Assembly (NCBI GenBank): GCA_947589005.1
Contig: CANPZO010000016.1
Location: 1 to 54,553, forward strand
Origin: an uncultured Clostridia bacterium
Lineage (GTDB): Bacteria > Bacillota > Clostridia > UMGS1883
Direction: 5' to 3'
DNA: 54,553 bases
The notes below the pieces were generated by a model that had not been told where the DNA came from, searched no databases, and saw nothing but the letters and a program-made list of their open reading frames with translations. Positions 18,746-28,419 of the stretch are shown piece after piece. Both the position numbers and the translations under genes were made by a program. Position 1 is the stretch's first letter, and the number at the start of each line of letters is the position of its first letter.

Positions 18746-19348
18746 TCATTTCACGTATGGATTATACGCTTTTTCATATCCCACCGTAGTCTTTGGCCCG
18801 TGGCCGGGATAGATGACCGCTTCATCGGGGAAGCTCGACAGCACCCGGCGGACGGAAGCAAGCTCGTCCTCCATGCTGCCGAAGTCGTAACGGCCTATGC
18901 TGCACCGGAAAATCAAATCACCGCCAAAAATACAGTCCCCGATTACATATGCGACCCCGCCGCCGCTGTGACCGGGGGTGTGCATGACCCGAAACTTAAG
19001 CGGCCCGAAGGTCAAAATATCCCCGTCATTCACGAAGCCGTCCACTTCAAAGGTCTCGGGAGCCGGCGACCGCGTAAGGAAGCAGAGGCTGTCCCTTGTG
19101 CCCACCATGCGCAGGTCGCTTTTGTGCATATATACCTTCGCGCCGGCGGCGTTTTTAATTTTGTTCACCGCCCCGATGTGGTCATAGTGGCCGTGGGTCA
19201 GAAGTATCGCCGCCAAATCCAGTCCCTCGGCGCGGGCCAAAATTTTCTCCGCCTCGTCGCCGGGGTCGATGAGTACGGCGGTTCTCCCCTCGCTGACGAG
19301 GTAGCAGTTGGTGTCCAGACCGCCAACGACTATGGTTTCGATATTCAT
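18746..19348 (-). CDS. MBL-fold hydrolase (glyoxalase II-like)
   Basis: 200 residues of the metallo-beta-lactamase fold. The zinc site is complete: His52, His54, Asp56, His57, His127 and Asp144, with a last Y-P-G-H-G histidine near 184. Members of this short family are often annotated hydroxyacylglutathione hydrolase-like; the true substrate is unknown. The start overlaps the DUF512 gene stop by four bases, and hemZ follows after nine, a conserved type of neighbourhood in Clostridia. Confidence 0.88.
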   Translation of the reverse strand: MNIETIVVGGLDTNCYLVSEGRTAVLIDPGDEAEKILARAEGLDLAAILLTHGHYDHIGAVNKIKNAAGAKVYMHKSDLRMVGTRDSLCFLTRSPAPETFEVDGFVNDGDILTFGPLKFRVMHTPGHSGGGVAYVIGDCIFGGDLIFRCSIGRYDFGSMEDELASVRRVLSSFPDEAVIYPGHGPKTTVGYEKAYNPYVK

Positions 19349-20655
19349 AAGCTCACTCCCAGTATTTTCTCCAACAGATCAAAGCCGTCGTTGTCCGCCG
19401 CCTCAATTTTCACATGAAGGGCCGCCTCAAGCTGCGGAACGGTGACGTCGTCCAAAAGCACGTCCGTCCCATCCCTCAGCATATCCCGCGAAATGACCGC
19501 CGCGTCCCCTAAGTCACGGCCCCTGAGCTGTTCCATAATGTCACAGCCGCACAGCAGCCCCGCCACGGTTATGCTCTCGCCGAAAAAGCGGTTGACTATC
19601 ACCGCCACATCCACGGTGACGCCGGGATATTTTTCCGTCACCATCGCGGCGAAGGTCTCCATCAGCGGCCCGGCGGCGACGCCGGTTATCACGGTCACCC
19701 GACGGTCAGGGAGGCTTGCGGGCCCCAGTCTGAGCGCCGCGGCGAACTCCTCCTTGAGGGAGGCGATAAGTCCCACGCCGTTCTCGATTTGGGGGTAGCC
19801 GTCATAGCTTTCGCCCTCGGGTATCGGCAGGCCCGCCTTAATATACAGCTCGTCGGCGGCGTACACAAAGCCCCGGCCTATCTCCTTACGCGCCCTGTCT
19901 TGCAGCTCCTCAACGATTTTAACCGTCTCAACGGCCTTTTCCGTACTGACCGGCGTCATGGGCGTCAGCCCTTTACGGTGAGCGGTAAGGCCCAAAGGCA
20001 CCACCGACACGCTGATGACGCTGTCACGGAGCCCGTAAAGTCCCTCAAGGGTGGAGCGCAGCTCGTCACCGTCGTTGTACTCGGGGCAGAGGACTATCTG
20101 GCAGTTCATCATGAGCCCGTTTTCCGCAAAGCGCCTCATAATATCCGGCAGCTTGGCGGCCCGGGGATTTTTGAGCATTTTTACCCGCAGCTCCGGGTTC
20201 ATGGTGTGGACCGAAATATTTATCGGACTGACGCGCAGGCGTATGAGCCTGTCTATGTCCGCGTCCTTAAGGTTGGTCAGGGTAACATAATTGCCCTGAA
20301 AGAAGGACATTCTCGTGTCGTCGTCCTTGAAATACAGACTGTCCCTCATACCCGGCGGGAGCTGGTCGATAAAGCAGAACACACAGGCGTTGGCGCAACG
20401 TTGAGCCTTGTCCATCAGCCCGCTTTCAAACTCCACGCCCAAATCGTCATAGGCGTCCTTTTCAAAGTCCAGCTCCACAACCTCGCCCTGAAGCGTCTGA
20501 ATTTTCAGCACTATCTCCTCATCATTCATGAGATAGCGGTAATCAAGCACGTCATGAACTTCCTCGCCGTTGACGGCCAAAAGCACGTCCCCGGGTTCAA
20601 GGCCGAGCTCGGCCGCTATGGAATTTTCGTAAACTTTTGTTATCCTCGCGGCCAC
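19345..20655 (-). CDS. DUF512/PDZ radical-SAM-like Fe-S protein
   Basis: 436 residues. An N-terminal PDZ-like domain (I-x-x-x-x-x-x-S-I-A-A-E-L-G-L-E-P-G-D motif, residues about 5-50) is followed by a radical-SAM-type C-x-x-x-C-x-F-C cluster motif and a C-terminal DUF512 domain. The family is widespread in anaerobic Firmicutes with no settled reaction. A GTG at 20655 is chosen: GGAGG lies about nine bases upstream, and the PDZ begins right after it. The longer open frame runs back through the DUF4340 gene and has no site. Coupled by overlap to the MBL hydrolase. Confidence 0.82.
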   Translation of the reverse strand: MAARITKVYENSIAAELGLEPGDVLLAVNGEEVHDVLDYRYLMNDEEIVLKIQTLQGEVVELDFEKDAYDDLGVEFESGLMDKAQRCANACVFCFIDQLPPGMRDSLYFKDDDTRMSFFQGNYVTLTNLKDADIDRLIRLRVSPINISVHTMNPELRVKMLKNPRAAKLPDIMRRFAENGLMMNCQIVLCPEYNDGDELRSTLEGLYGLRDSVISVSVVPLGLTAHRKGLTPMTPVSTEKAVETVKIVEELQDRARKEIGRGFVYAADELYIKAGLPIPEGESYDGYPQIENGVGLIASLKEEFAAALRLGPASLPDRRVTVITGVAAGPLMETFAAMVTEKYPGVTVDVAVIVNRFFGESITVAGLLCGCDIMEQLRGRDLGDAAVISRDMLRDGTDVLLDDVTVPQLEAALHVKIEAADNDGFDLLEKILGVSL

Positions 20656-20686
20656 AGGCTCAACTCCTCCTTTTTCAAAGGCTGCT

Positions 20687-22054
20687 TCACGGCGCCGGAT
20701 CCGGCGTCCGGTCAAATATTGCGTCCGCTCTCTTTTTAGCCACGGTATAATATTCTTCTCCGTTGACGCCCACGGCGTAATTGCGGTCGTCATAAGAAGT
20801 AAAGGTCAGCTTTATGGTCTCGCCGCCCAAAAGCACATACTCGATGGAACCCACGGGCTCGCCGCCGGGGTCGCCGTCGAGAACGCCGCTCACATCAATC
20901 GCCACGCACTGCATATAAAACTCGCGGAAAGCGTCCTCGTCCATCTGTATCCCGCCGTTGTAGAAGGCGGGCTTATCCCCTCCCCCGTCCACGACGGAAA
21001 GCCGGGTCTCGGCGCCATGACGGTCGATGTTTATCTCGCTCACAAGGCCGATGTCCAGCATCACCAGCAGCTTTTCCGCCACATCGTATGAGCCGGTCAT
21101 GAGGAAGGCGCAGTCCTCGTCGTCCACCCTCATTATGCGGTCGGCGCCGGTGCGTGTATAATAGCGGTACCCGCCGGCGGCGGGAGAGAACTCATAGGTC
21201 ATCAAAGCGCCGTCCACGGTTATTTTTACGGTGTATTCCGGCTTGTCAAGGCCAACTGAGGCTTTATTTTCATCAGTGGGCTCCAGTGCGCCGGAGACCC
21301 CGTTTTCCAGCTCGGCAAGGGGTGTGAGCAGCCGCGTGGTAACGTCGTTGTTGGAGGCGCTGCGGCGCTCGGGCTCGGTGATGTCCCAGTAACTGAGCAG
21401 GCTGTACTGATCCCTTGGACCGGTGGGCCGCATTGTAACGGCCAGTGTTCCGGAGGGGCCCTCTATGCGGACCGAAGTGATGCTCTCCGCCTCAAGGCTC
21501 GAGGCTATGCTCATATAATCCACGGCCGTCAGCCTTATGACGGCCACAAGGTAGCTGTCCATAATATACACATCGGACGATGCGTCGGTGTTGAAATAGC
21601 TGCCGCTGCCATCGGGAGTAACAGCCCCGATGTTAAATGTTCTGCCGCCGCCGGTGGTGGTCAGGGTCAGCACGGCCGACGGCTCGTCCAAACCGTAAAC
21701 GCTCAGGTCCTCGGGTTCCTTTTCGATACAGTTCTCGCCGCCGGTCACGTTGGAAAAGGTGTTCACCAGATAGTCCAGCGCGGTGGCGTCAAGGGTCTCC
21801 CCCTCAAAGCCCGCCATAATCCACGAGCCGCCCTCCCGCCTGAGGCTGTAGCTTCCGTACTGATTTTTTACGTCCACGCCCACAAGCTCCTCCGGGGCGT
21901 ATGAATATATCTTCACCACGTCGTCGTCCGTGTAGCTTTCTCCCACGGTGGGGCTTTTCTGCGGTCTTGTAAGGTAGTACACCCCGCCTCCGAGGAGGCC
22001 GACCACCAAAAGCACGATAACTATATTCAGTATAAATCTTGCGTTTCTGCTCAT
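20687..22054 (-). CDS. DUF4340 envelope protein of a Gld-type ABC system
   Basis: 455 residues: cytoplasmic N terminus, one membrane helix (about 8-28), then an extracytoplasmic DUF4340 domain that repeats a beta-rich unit. DUF4340 proteins are regularly encoded next to GldG-type proteins and are thought to act with them. Here it is the fourth gene after the ATPase, permease and GldG-like genes, 17 bases downstream. No catalytic motif is seen; a structural or substrate-gating role outside the membrane is likely. Confidence 0.82.
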   Translation of the reverse strand: MSRNARFILNIVIVLLVVGLLGGGVYYLTRPQKSPTVGESYTDDDVVKIYSYAPEELVGVDVKNQYGSYSLRREGGSWIMAGFEGETLDATALDYLVNTFSNVTGGENCIEKEPEDLSVYGLDEPSAVLTLTTTGGGRTFNIGAVTPDGSGSYFNTDASSDVYIMDSYLVAVIRLTAVDYMSIASSLEAESITSVRIEGPSGTLAVTMRPTGPRDQYSLLSYWDITEPERRSASNNDVTTRLLTPLAELENGVSGALEPTDENKASVGLDKPEYTVKITVDGALMTYEFSPAAGGYRYYTRTGADRIMRVDDEDCAFLMTGSYDVAEKLLVMLDIGLVSEINIDRHGAETRLSVVDGGGDKPAFYNGGIQMDEDAFREFYMQCVAIDVSGVLDGDPGGEPVGSIEYVLLGGETIKLTFTSYDDRNYAVGVNGEEYYTVAKKRADAIFDRTPDPAP

Positions 22055-22071
22055 AACTAACCTCCCGCGCC

Positions 22072-23580
22072 TTACAGATGTCTCCTCCGCAGCCAGATTA
22101 TAAGGCCGGCCAAAATAATGATTATTGGCAGAGCATAGCAGAATATTATCCTGTACAGAGTCTGCTGGGTCGCGGTCATGGCCAGACGGCTGTAGCGAAG
22201 GCTCTTGCTGCTGATGGTGAGACGGGTGCTGTTGATGCCTATCATCTCATAGGTGCTGCCCACGAAAAAGCGGTTGTTGCCGAGGCTGCCCTCGCTGAGG
22301 ATACCGCTTAAATCAAGGCCGATGGCCTCGGCGTAGTTGGAGGCCCCCCAGAAGGAGGAGCTGCCGGCCACCAGAAGCTTGGCGGTCTTGTCGTAGTTTT
22401 CGCCCACGGGCTTTTCCAGATAAAGGGCCAGGGCGTAGGTTCCGGTCTGGGTCTGGGGTTCCTCATTTTCATCATCAGAAAAGCTTATGCCGCTGCCGTA
22501 ACGTGTGGTGCGCAGCGCCCGCTCGCAGTTAATCACGCCGAGCATATCCTGCTCAAAGCTCACGCTTCGGCAGAGAGTGGAGAAAACGGGTCTGCCGTTT
22601 CCGTTTTCCAAAAGGTCGCCGTTTATGTCGATATGCTCCACCTGCGGGTAGAATATATCCAGCTCGTTTTCGTTCCGCTTTTGAACTTTGTAATTGGGGT
22701 CATTCTCAACAACTATGTCGTTGCCGAGGGTGACGCCCCATTCGGCCAGATAGCTTTCCAGTCGGGGCAGGGTGAAGAAAGGCTCCACCGCCAGCTGTAC
22801 GCATCCGCCGCGCTCCAGATAGTTGTCCAGATGGTCTATCTCATCGGCGGTAAAGTCGTCCATCGGCGAAATTATATACAGCATTTTGCACGCATCGGGC
22901 ACCTCGCCGGTCTTAAGGCTCAGGGTAGTGGGGCTGATATTTTCGTCCGTCAGCACGCTGCCCATCTCGCTCGGGTCTACCTCGCCATGGTCCGTAACAA
23001 AGCACACCACCGTGTCCTCGTCGCTGAGGCAGTAGGCGATGGCGTTGGTCAGCAGGCTTTCCAGGTCGGCCGCCGAGGGTGAGCCGCTTTCGTCATATAC
23101 TATCATGTCCTCGGGATTTATTATCCTGTAGCGGCTGTTCTTCGCGTTTTCCACCACGATGCTGTTCTCCTGAATTGTGCCGGTATCGGAAAATTTTTTC
23201 GCGAAGGCGGGGTCTTTGTTTATATTTTTTACTTCATATTCCAGATTTTTGCTGCCGGCGAGGTACTTTAGCACTACCTCCTTGACGTATTCGTTTTCGT
23301 CCCCGCTGTTCTGGATATAATACAGGTTGATTTTGCCGCCGCTCCTGTCCAAATCGGCAAGGACGCTTTTGGTGGTATTGCCAATCTCAAAAACGCCGTT
23401 ACCCTTCAAATCAAAACGGGCGGCGGGGAATTTTTCGGACAAAGCCTCCGCCAGGAAATTCACAAGCACGAAGATGACTATGGAGGCGATTATGAGCACA
23501 ACATTGTTGGCGCCGTATTTCAGGCGGCGCTTGTTCACGCCGTGTTTGTTCACATTTTTTTCCTTTTGCTGGTTTTTCAT
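22072..23580 (-). CDS. GldG-like ABC-associated auxiliary protein
   Basis: 502 residues: one N-terminal membrane helix (about 25-45), a large extracytoplasmic domain of the ABC-auxiliary/DUF4350-like type, and a C-terminal membrane helix ending in W-L-R-R-R-H-L. This is the GldG architecture, which partners with GldA and GldF in Bacteroidota gliding but also occurs in non-gliding bacteria. ATG at 23580 has AAGGAGG eight bases upstream; a longer frame to 23700 would overlap the permease and is rejected. The start overlaps the region of the permease stop. Confidence 0.83.
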   Translation of the reverse strand: MKNQQKEKNVNKHGVNKRRLKYGANNVVLIIASIVIFVLVNFLAEALSEKFPAARFDLKGNGVFEIGNTTKSVLADLDRSGGKINLYYIQNSGDENEYVKEVVLKYLAGSKNLEYEVKNINKDPAFAKKFSDTGTIQENSIVVENAKNSRYRIINPEDMIVYDESGSPSAADLESLLTNAIAYCLSDEDTVVCFVTDHGEVDPSEMGSVLTDENISPTTLSLKTGEVPDACKMLYIISPMDDFTADEIDHLDNYLERGGCVQLAVEPFFTLPRLESYLAEWGVTLGNDIVVENDPNYKVQKRNENELDIFYPQVEHIDINGDLLENGNGRPVFSTLCRSVSFEQDMLGVINCERALRTTRYGSGISFSDDENEEPQTQTGTYALALYLEKPVGENYDKTAKLLVAGSSSFWGASNYAEAIGLDLSGILSEGSLGNNRFFVGSTYEMIGINSTRLTISSKSLRYSRLAMTATQQTLYRIIFCYALPIIIILAGLIIWLRRRHL

Positions 23581-23593
23581 CTTTCCCGCCTCC

Positions 23594-24295
23594 TTAGTTC
23601 CAACGGCGCTTTTCAACGCTGCGCACGGTGAAAAATACGAACATGGCCGACAGGCTGAGGTAATAAACCAGATTTTCGGGCTTAAACACTCCGTCCACAA
23701 AGCTCTTGAAGCGTTCGGTCACCGCCAAAAGCTCTATGGCCTTATCCAGCAGGCTCACGCCGGTGGTGGGCAGTATGCCCATAAGGAACACCGCCAAAAG
23801 CACGCCCAGCGTGACCACAAGGGCGATTATCTGACTTTCGGTGACTGAGGAAAAGAACAGCCCTATGGACACGAAGCTCAGTCCCAGCAGGAAAAAGCCC
23901 AGATAGGAGGCGATTATGTCGCCCCAGACGGGCACGCCGTGTATCGCCACAATGACCACATACGGGAAGGAGGTGACCATAGCCAGCAGGAAAACGCACA
24001 TGGCAGCGAAGAGCTTCCCCAATATTATGCCCCATATGCTCACCGGGGCGGAAAGGAGAAGCTGATCCGTCCTGCTGCCCCGCTCCTCGGCGATGAGGCG
24101 CATGGTCAGCACCGGCACCAAAAGCACTAAAATGAGCAGACTGCTGTACATGGGCACCGACACATCGCCGTTGCCCTCAACGATAATGTACTGATTGAAA
24201 TAAATGCCCGAAATAAAGGCAAAAACCCCTATAAACACATAGCCTATGGGAGAGGTGAAATAGGCCATGAGCTCCCTTTTGAATATGGCTTTCAC
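23594..24295 (-). CDS. ABC-2 type permease (GldF-like)
   Basis: 233 residues with six predicted membrane helices. It begins with the K-R-E-L-x-A-Y-F-x-S-P-I-x-Y segment and has R-L-I-A-E-E-R-x-x-x-T-x-x-L-L between helices 2 and 3, both typical of GldF-type export permeases. It overlaps the ATPase stop by four bases and is translated with it. Confidence 0.88.
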   Translation of the reverse strand: MKAIFKRELMAYFTSPIGYVFIGVFAFISGIYFNQYIIVEGNGDVSVPMYSSLLILVLLVPVLTMRLIAEERGSRTDQLLLSAPVSIWGIILGKLFAAMCVFLLAMVTSFPYVVIVAIHGVPVWGDIIASYLGFFLLGLSFVSIGLFFSSVTESQIIALVVTLGVLLAVFLMGILPTTGVSLLDKAIELLAVTERFKSFVDGVFKPENLVYYLSLSAMFVFFTVRSVEKRRWN

Positions 24296-25230
24296 GCTTT
24301 TTCCTCCTCACTTTCCGTAAGCTTTATAAATATGTCCTCAAGGCTTAGTTCGTTCAGCTTTATTTCCATTATGGCGCCGCCCTGCTGTATGACGGTGGTG
24401 GATATGGCCCTGCGGACGTCGGCGTCGGCCTTTATGATGTACTCCGTGCCGCCCTCGGGACGGGCGCCGATGACGTTGACGCCCTTTACGCCGGGCACCT
24501 TCTCAAGCAGGGCCTTCATTTTGTCGGGGTCGCCGTCGATGACCGCCGTGATACCGTTTTCGCCGCCCACTTTTTTGGACAGATTTTCGGGGGTGTCCTC
24601 GGCCACTATCCGGCCCTTGTTTATAATGAGCACCCGGTCGCAGACGGCGCTGACCTCCGGCAGTATGTGACTGCTGAGTATTATGGTGTGCTGCCTGGCC
24701 AGCTCCTTGATGACGTTCCTTATCTCGATTATCTGGGCCGGATCCAGACCGACCGTGGGCTCGTCCAGGATAAGCACCGCGGGGTTGCCCACCAGCGCCT
24801 GAGCAAGGCCCACCCTCTGCCGGTAGCCCTTGCTCAGGTTGCGTATGCGGCGTTTGCTCACATCGTCTATCTTTGTTGTTTTCTTTATTTCGTCCAGATG
24901 ACGCTTTTTGTTCTGTTTGGCCTTTTTCAGCTCGTACACAAAGTTCAGGTACTCGTCCACGGTCATGTCCAAATACAGCGGCGGCTGCTCGGGAAGATAG
25001 CCTATGCCCTTCTTTGCCTTGTAGGGCTCGTCCAGTATGTCCCGTCCGTCGATGCTGACGCTGCCGTCGGTGGCGCTGAGACAGCCGGTTATTATATTCA
25101 TGGTCGTGCTCTTCCCCGCTCCGTTGGGGCCCAAAAAGCCGAGTATCTCGCCGCTTTGCACGGTGAAGGTCAAATCGTCCACCGCCACCTTTGCCCCGAA
25201 GCGTTTGGTAAGATTTTTAACTTCTATCAA
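24292..25230 (-). CDS. ABC transporter ATPase (GldA-like)
   Basis: 312 residues. Walker A G-P-N-G-A-G-K-S-T (about 36-44), signature L-S-K-G-x-R-Q-R, Walker B V-L-I-L-D-E-P-T and the switch histidine in S-S-H are intact. The extra 80-residue C-terminal domain is found in exporter ATPases of the GldA/CcmA type. First gene of the four-gene ABC unit and 20 bases after aspS. Confidence 0.92.
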   Translation of the reverse strand: MIEVKNLTKRFGAKVAVDDLTFTVQSGEILGFLGPNGAGKSTTMNIITGCLSATDGSVSIDGRDILDEPYKAKKGIGYLPEQPPLYLDMTVDEYLNFVYELKKAKQNKKRHLDEIKKTTKIDDVSKRRIRNLSKGYRQRVGLAQALVGNPAVLILDEPTVGLDPAQIIEIRNVIKELARQHTIILSSHILPEVSAVCDRVLIINKGRIVAEDTPENLSKKVGGENGITAVIDGDPDKMKALLEKVPGVKGVNVIGARPEGGTEYIIKADADVRRAISTTVIQQGGAIMEIKLNELSLEDIFIKLTESEEEKA

Positions 25231-25250
25231 CTTTATCCCTCCGATACGGG

Positions 25251-27029
25251 TTATTCCTGCTTGGCTATCGCTATGCCAAGCTCCTCAAGCTGCTTTTGGT
25301 CCACGGCGCCCGGCGACTCCACCATGAGCTCGCCGCTGTCCTTAACCTTGGGGAAGGCCATCACGTCGCGGATTGACTCCTTGCCGGTCATGAGCATCAC
25401 CATGCGGTCAAGGCCGTAGGCCATGCCGCCGTGAGGGGGCGTACCGTAGCGGAAGGCGTTGATGAGGAAGCCGAACCGCTCCATGGCCTGCTCCGGTGTA
25501 AAGCCCAGCGCCTCGAACATTCGGCTCTGAAGCTTGCTGTCGTGTATACGTATGCTGCCGCCGCCCAGCTCGACGCCGTTTAGCACAATGTCGTATGCCT
25601 TGGCCCTGACCGCGCCGGGGTCGGTGTCCAGCAGCTCTATATCCTCGTCCTTGGGACAGGTGAAGGGGTGGTGCATGGCCACGTATCTCCCCTCCTCCTC
25701 GCTGTACTCAAGCAGCGGAAAATCGGTGACCCAAAGGAGATTGAACTTCGTCTTGTCTATAAGGCCGTAACGCTGGGCCAATTCACAGCGGAGGGCGCCC
25801 AGGGCGGCGTAGACCACGCTGTCCTTATCGGCCGCGATGAGTATCGTGTCTCCCGCCGACGCGCCCATCCTGTCGGCGATGGAGCGGAGCTCCTCCTGGG
25901 TGAAGAACTTCACGACGGAGCCCTTTATCTCCTCCTCGCCGACTATGAGCCATGAAAGGCCCTTGGCCCGATAGGTCTTGACAAACTCCACGAGAGAGTC
26001 CAAAGTCTTTCGCGTCAGCTTGTCGGAAAGCCCCTTGGCGTTTATGGCCCTGACGCTGTGGCCCTTCTGCTCGGCGGCGGAGGCAAAGACGGTAAAGGCG
26101 CAGCCGCGGAACTTGTCCGTCAAATCGACCAGCTCCATACCGAAGCGGGTGTCGGGCTTGTCGCTGCCAAAGCGTTCCATGGCCTCCCTGTAGGGGAGTC
26201 TGGGCAGGGGAGTTTCCACGTCCACGTCAAGTATTTCTTTGAAAACCTTCTTGATAAAGCCCTCGTTGACGGTCATTACGTCGTCCTCGTCCACAAATGA
26301 CATTTCAAGGTCCAACTGGGTGAACTCCGGCTGACGGTCGGCCCGAAGGTCCTCGTCTCGGAAGCATTTCGCTATCTGGAAATAACGGTCCATGCCCGCC
26401 AGCATCAAAAGCTGCTTGTAAAGCTGGGGCGACTGAGGCAGGGCGAAAAAGCGTCCGGGATAGATACGGCTGGGCACAAGGTAATCCCTGGCCCCCTCGG
26501 GAGTGGACTTGCAAAGTATGGGGGTCTCTATTTCCAAAAAGCCGTTTTCGTCGTAATACTTTCGGGCTATCTGAGTTACGCGGTGGCGTGTCTCGAGAGT
26601 CCGCTGCATTTCGGGCCTGCGCAAATCGAGATAGCGGTACTTGAGCCTCAGCTCCTCTCCGGCCTTCACGTCGTCCTGTATAACAAAGGGGGGCACCTCG
26701 CTCTTCGAGAGGACGCGCAGCTCCCTTACCTCCACCTCGACCTCGCCGGTGGGTATGTTTTTATTCACGCTTTCGCGGGGACGCACAAGACCCTCGGCGG
26801 CAATTACATACTCGCTCTTAAGCTCGCCGGCCTTTTCGAAAAGCGCCTCGTTTTCCGGCGAGAACACAAGCTGGCTTATTCCGCTTCGGTCCCTGACGTC
26901 CACGAATATCAAGCCGCCCATGTTCCTGGCCCGGGCCACCCAGCCCGAAAGCCTGACCGTCATGCCGGCGTGCTCGGCGCGGAGCTGACCGCACATATGA
27001 GTTCTCTTCATTCCTTTGATGTTTTCCAT
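25251..27029 (-). CDS. aspS: Aspartyl-tRNA synthetase, bacterial type
   Basis: 592 residues. OB-fold anticodon domain (1-110), class II core with motif 2 F-R-D-E-D-x-R-A-D-R-Q-P-E-F-T, the bacterial GAD insertion in the middle, and motif 3 G-G-x-A-x-G-L-D-R near the C terminus. It sits 21 bases after hisS, the usual Firmicute pair. No leader T-box lies before it. Confidence 0.97.
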   Translation of the reverse strand: MENIKGMKRTHMCGQLRAEHAGMTVRLSGWVARARNMGGLIFVDVRDRSGISQLVFSPENEALFEKAGELKSEYVIAAEGLVRPRESVNKNIPTGEVEVEVRELRVLSKSEVPPFVIQDDVKAGEELRLKYRYLDLRRPEMQRTLETRHRVTQIARKYYDENGFLEIETPILCKSTPEGARDYLVPSRIYPGRFFALPQSPQLYKQLLMLAGMDRYFQIAKCFRDEDLRADRQPEFTQLDLEMSFVDEDDVMTVNEGFIKKVFKEILDVDVETPLPRLPYREAMERFGSDKPDTRFGMELVDLTDKFRGCAFTVFASAAEQKGHSVRAINAKGLSDKLTRKTLDSLVEFVKTYRAKGLSWLIVGEEEIKGSVVKFFTQEELRSIADRMGASAGDTILIAADKDSVVYAALGALRCELAQRYGLIDKTKFNLLWVTDFPLLEYSEEEGRYVAMHHPFTCPKDEDIELLDTDPGAVRAKAYDIVLNGVELGGGSIRIHDSKLQSRMFEALGFTPEQAMERFGFLINAFRYGTPPHGGMAYGLDRMVMLMTGKESIRDVMAFPKVKDSGELMVESPGAVDQKQLEELGIAIAKQE

Positions 27030-27050
27030 ATATATTCCTCCCGATGTAAC

Positions 27051-28298
27051 TTAGTCGTTTATTATTCTCGCCGTCTCGTCCCAGCCGTCGGCGGGGAGCA
27101 GCAGTTCGGCGCCGGTTTTCAGATTTTTCAGGCAGATTTCGTTTTCGCTGACCGTTACCAGCCAGCTCGCGCCGGAGCTTTTGGCGGCGGTGCGCTGTGA
27201 GTTCAAATCCAGGCCCATGAGGTCCCTTTCGGCGTAAAGCCCCAGTCCGCGCAGCCTTGCGGCGCCTCGGCCGGCTGCGGCGGGGTCCATCGCCGCAACG
27301 TAAACCAGCGGCGGCTCCGCCGGTATTTCCTCGATGCCGCTCTCCCGCATGGAGATTATGGCCCTTTCCTCGCCGATGGCGAAGCCCACCACCGGAACGT
27401 GCGGCCCGCCCATACGCTTTACAAGTCCGTCGTACCGGCCGCCCCCGCACACGGTGCCGGTGGCGCCGCCCTCTCCGGCCTTGAACTCAAAGACCGTGCG
27501 GTCGTAATAGTCCAGCCCCCGAATGAGGTGCTCCTTCACGTTGAAGCCTATGCCCACGGCCTTCAGATGCCGCTTCACCGTTTCGAAATGGCTCCGGCAG
27601 TCGGAGCAGAGAAAATCTATGAGCTTTGGCGCGTTTTTGGCAATGGCCTTGCAGGACGGATTTTTGCAGTCCATGACCCGCAGAGGATTGCGGCTCATAC
27701 GGCTGACGCAGGTGGGGCAAAGCTCCCCGCTGTTGGCGTAAGGCAGCAAATACCTCGTCAGTGTGTTTATATATCCCAGGCGGCAGCCGTCGCAGCCGAG
27801 GGAATTGATGTTGAGGCTCAGATTACCGATGCCCATGGCCCTCAGCGCCGTATATGCCAAAGTGATGACCTCGGCGTCGGCCTGGGGATTGGGGCTGCCG
27901 TAGCACTCGGCCCCTATCTGGTGGAACTCCCTGAGCCGTCCCTTTTCCGGGTCCTCCTGACGGTAGCAGGTTATTTTGTAGCAGAGCTTTTGAGGCAGCA
28001 CCTTATACATTTCATGCTGTATGACCGCCCTCGCTATTCCCGTCGTCCCCTCGGGGCGGAGGGCCAGGCTTTCGCCCTGCTTGTCGGTGAAGGTATACAG
28101 CTCCTTTTCCACTATATCCGTGACCGGGCCAACTCCCCTTTCAAAGAGCTCGCCATATTCAAAAACAGGAGTGTGGACCTCTCCGTAGCCGAAGCAGCGG
28201 CACTGGTCCATAAAAACGGATTCCACATACCTTTTCATGCGTATCTCTTCGGGCAGCCCGTCTTGGGTGCCCGGTGGCGCAAATATCCGCGACGTCAT
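27051..28298 (-). CDS. hisS: Histidyl-tRNA synthetase
   Basis: 415 residues with the class II core, the histidine-specific R-G-L-D-Y-Y and G-G-G-R-Y-D-G motifs, and a C-terminal anticodon domain (about 325-415). The complete anticodon domain and pairing with aspS mark it as HisRS, not the HisZ regulatory paralog. The insertion domain carries paired cysteines (C-P-T-C, D-C-K-N-P-S-C, C-S-D-C), a likely zinc knuckle seen in many Firmicute HisRS. AAAGGAG precedes the ATG, and the promoter is at 28341-28370. Confidence 0.96.
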   Translation of the reverse strand: MTSRIFAPPGTQDGLPEEIRMKRYVESVFMDQCRCFGYGEVHTPVFEYGELFERGVGPVTDIVEKELYTFTDKQGESLALRPEGTTGIARAVIQHEMYKVLPQKLCYKITCYRQEDPEKGRLREFHQIGAECYGSPNPQADAEVITLAYTALRAMGIGNLSLNINSLGCDGCRLGYINTLTRYLLPYANSGELCPTCVSRMSRNPLRVMDCKNPSCKAIAKNAPKLIDFLCSDCRSHFETVKRHLKAVGIGFNVKEHLIRGLDYYDRTVFEFKAGEGGATGTVCGGGRYDGLVKRMGGPHVPVVGFAIGEERAIISMRESGIEEIPAEPPLVYVAAMDPAAAGRGAARLRGLGLYAERDLMGLDLNSQRTAAKSSGASWLVTVSENEICLKNLKTGAELLLPADGWDETARIIND

Positions 28299-28340
28299 TT
28301 TGGTCTCACTCCTTTCCTCAATCTAAGAATACTATCTTAT

Positions 28341-28370
28341 ATTATACTATTTTGGACGCCTTGTTGTCAA
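28341..28370 (-). promoter_or_regulatory. Promoter of hisS-aspS and downstream genes
   Basis: On the minus strand TTGACA (28370-28365), 18-base spacer, TATAAT (28346-28341). The predicted transcript starts near 28334, leaving a leader of about 36 bases, too short for a T-box. Confidence 0.8.
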
Positions 28371-28419
28371 GATTTTTGCATAAAAAAAGCCGTTTCTAAT
28401 GTTAATTTTTTATAAAAAA

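Noticed and set aside
25251-28298. T-box leaders for hisS-aspS
   Set aside because: The hisS leader is only about 36 bases and no AGGGTGG-type T-box sequence is visible; aspS is 21 bases after hisS.
27051-28298. HisZ regulatory subunit instead of HisRS
   Set aside because: The C-terminal anticodon-binding domain and catalytic motifs are complete and the gene pairs with aspS; no hisG is adjacent.
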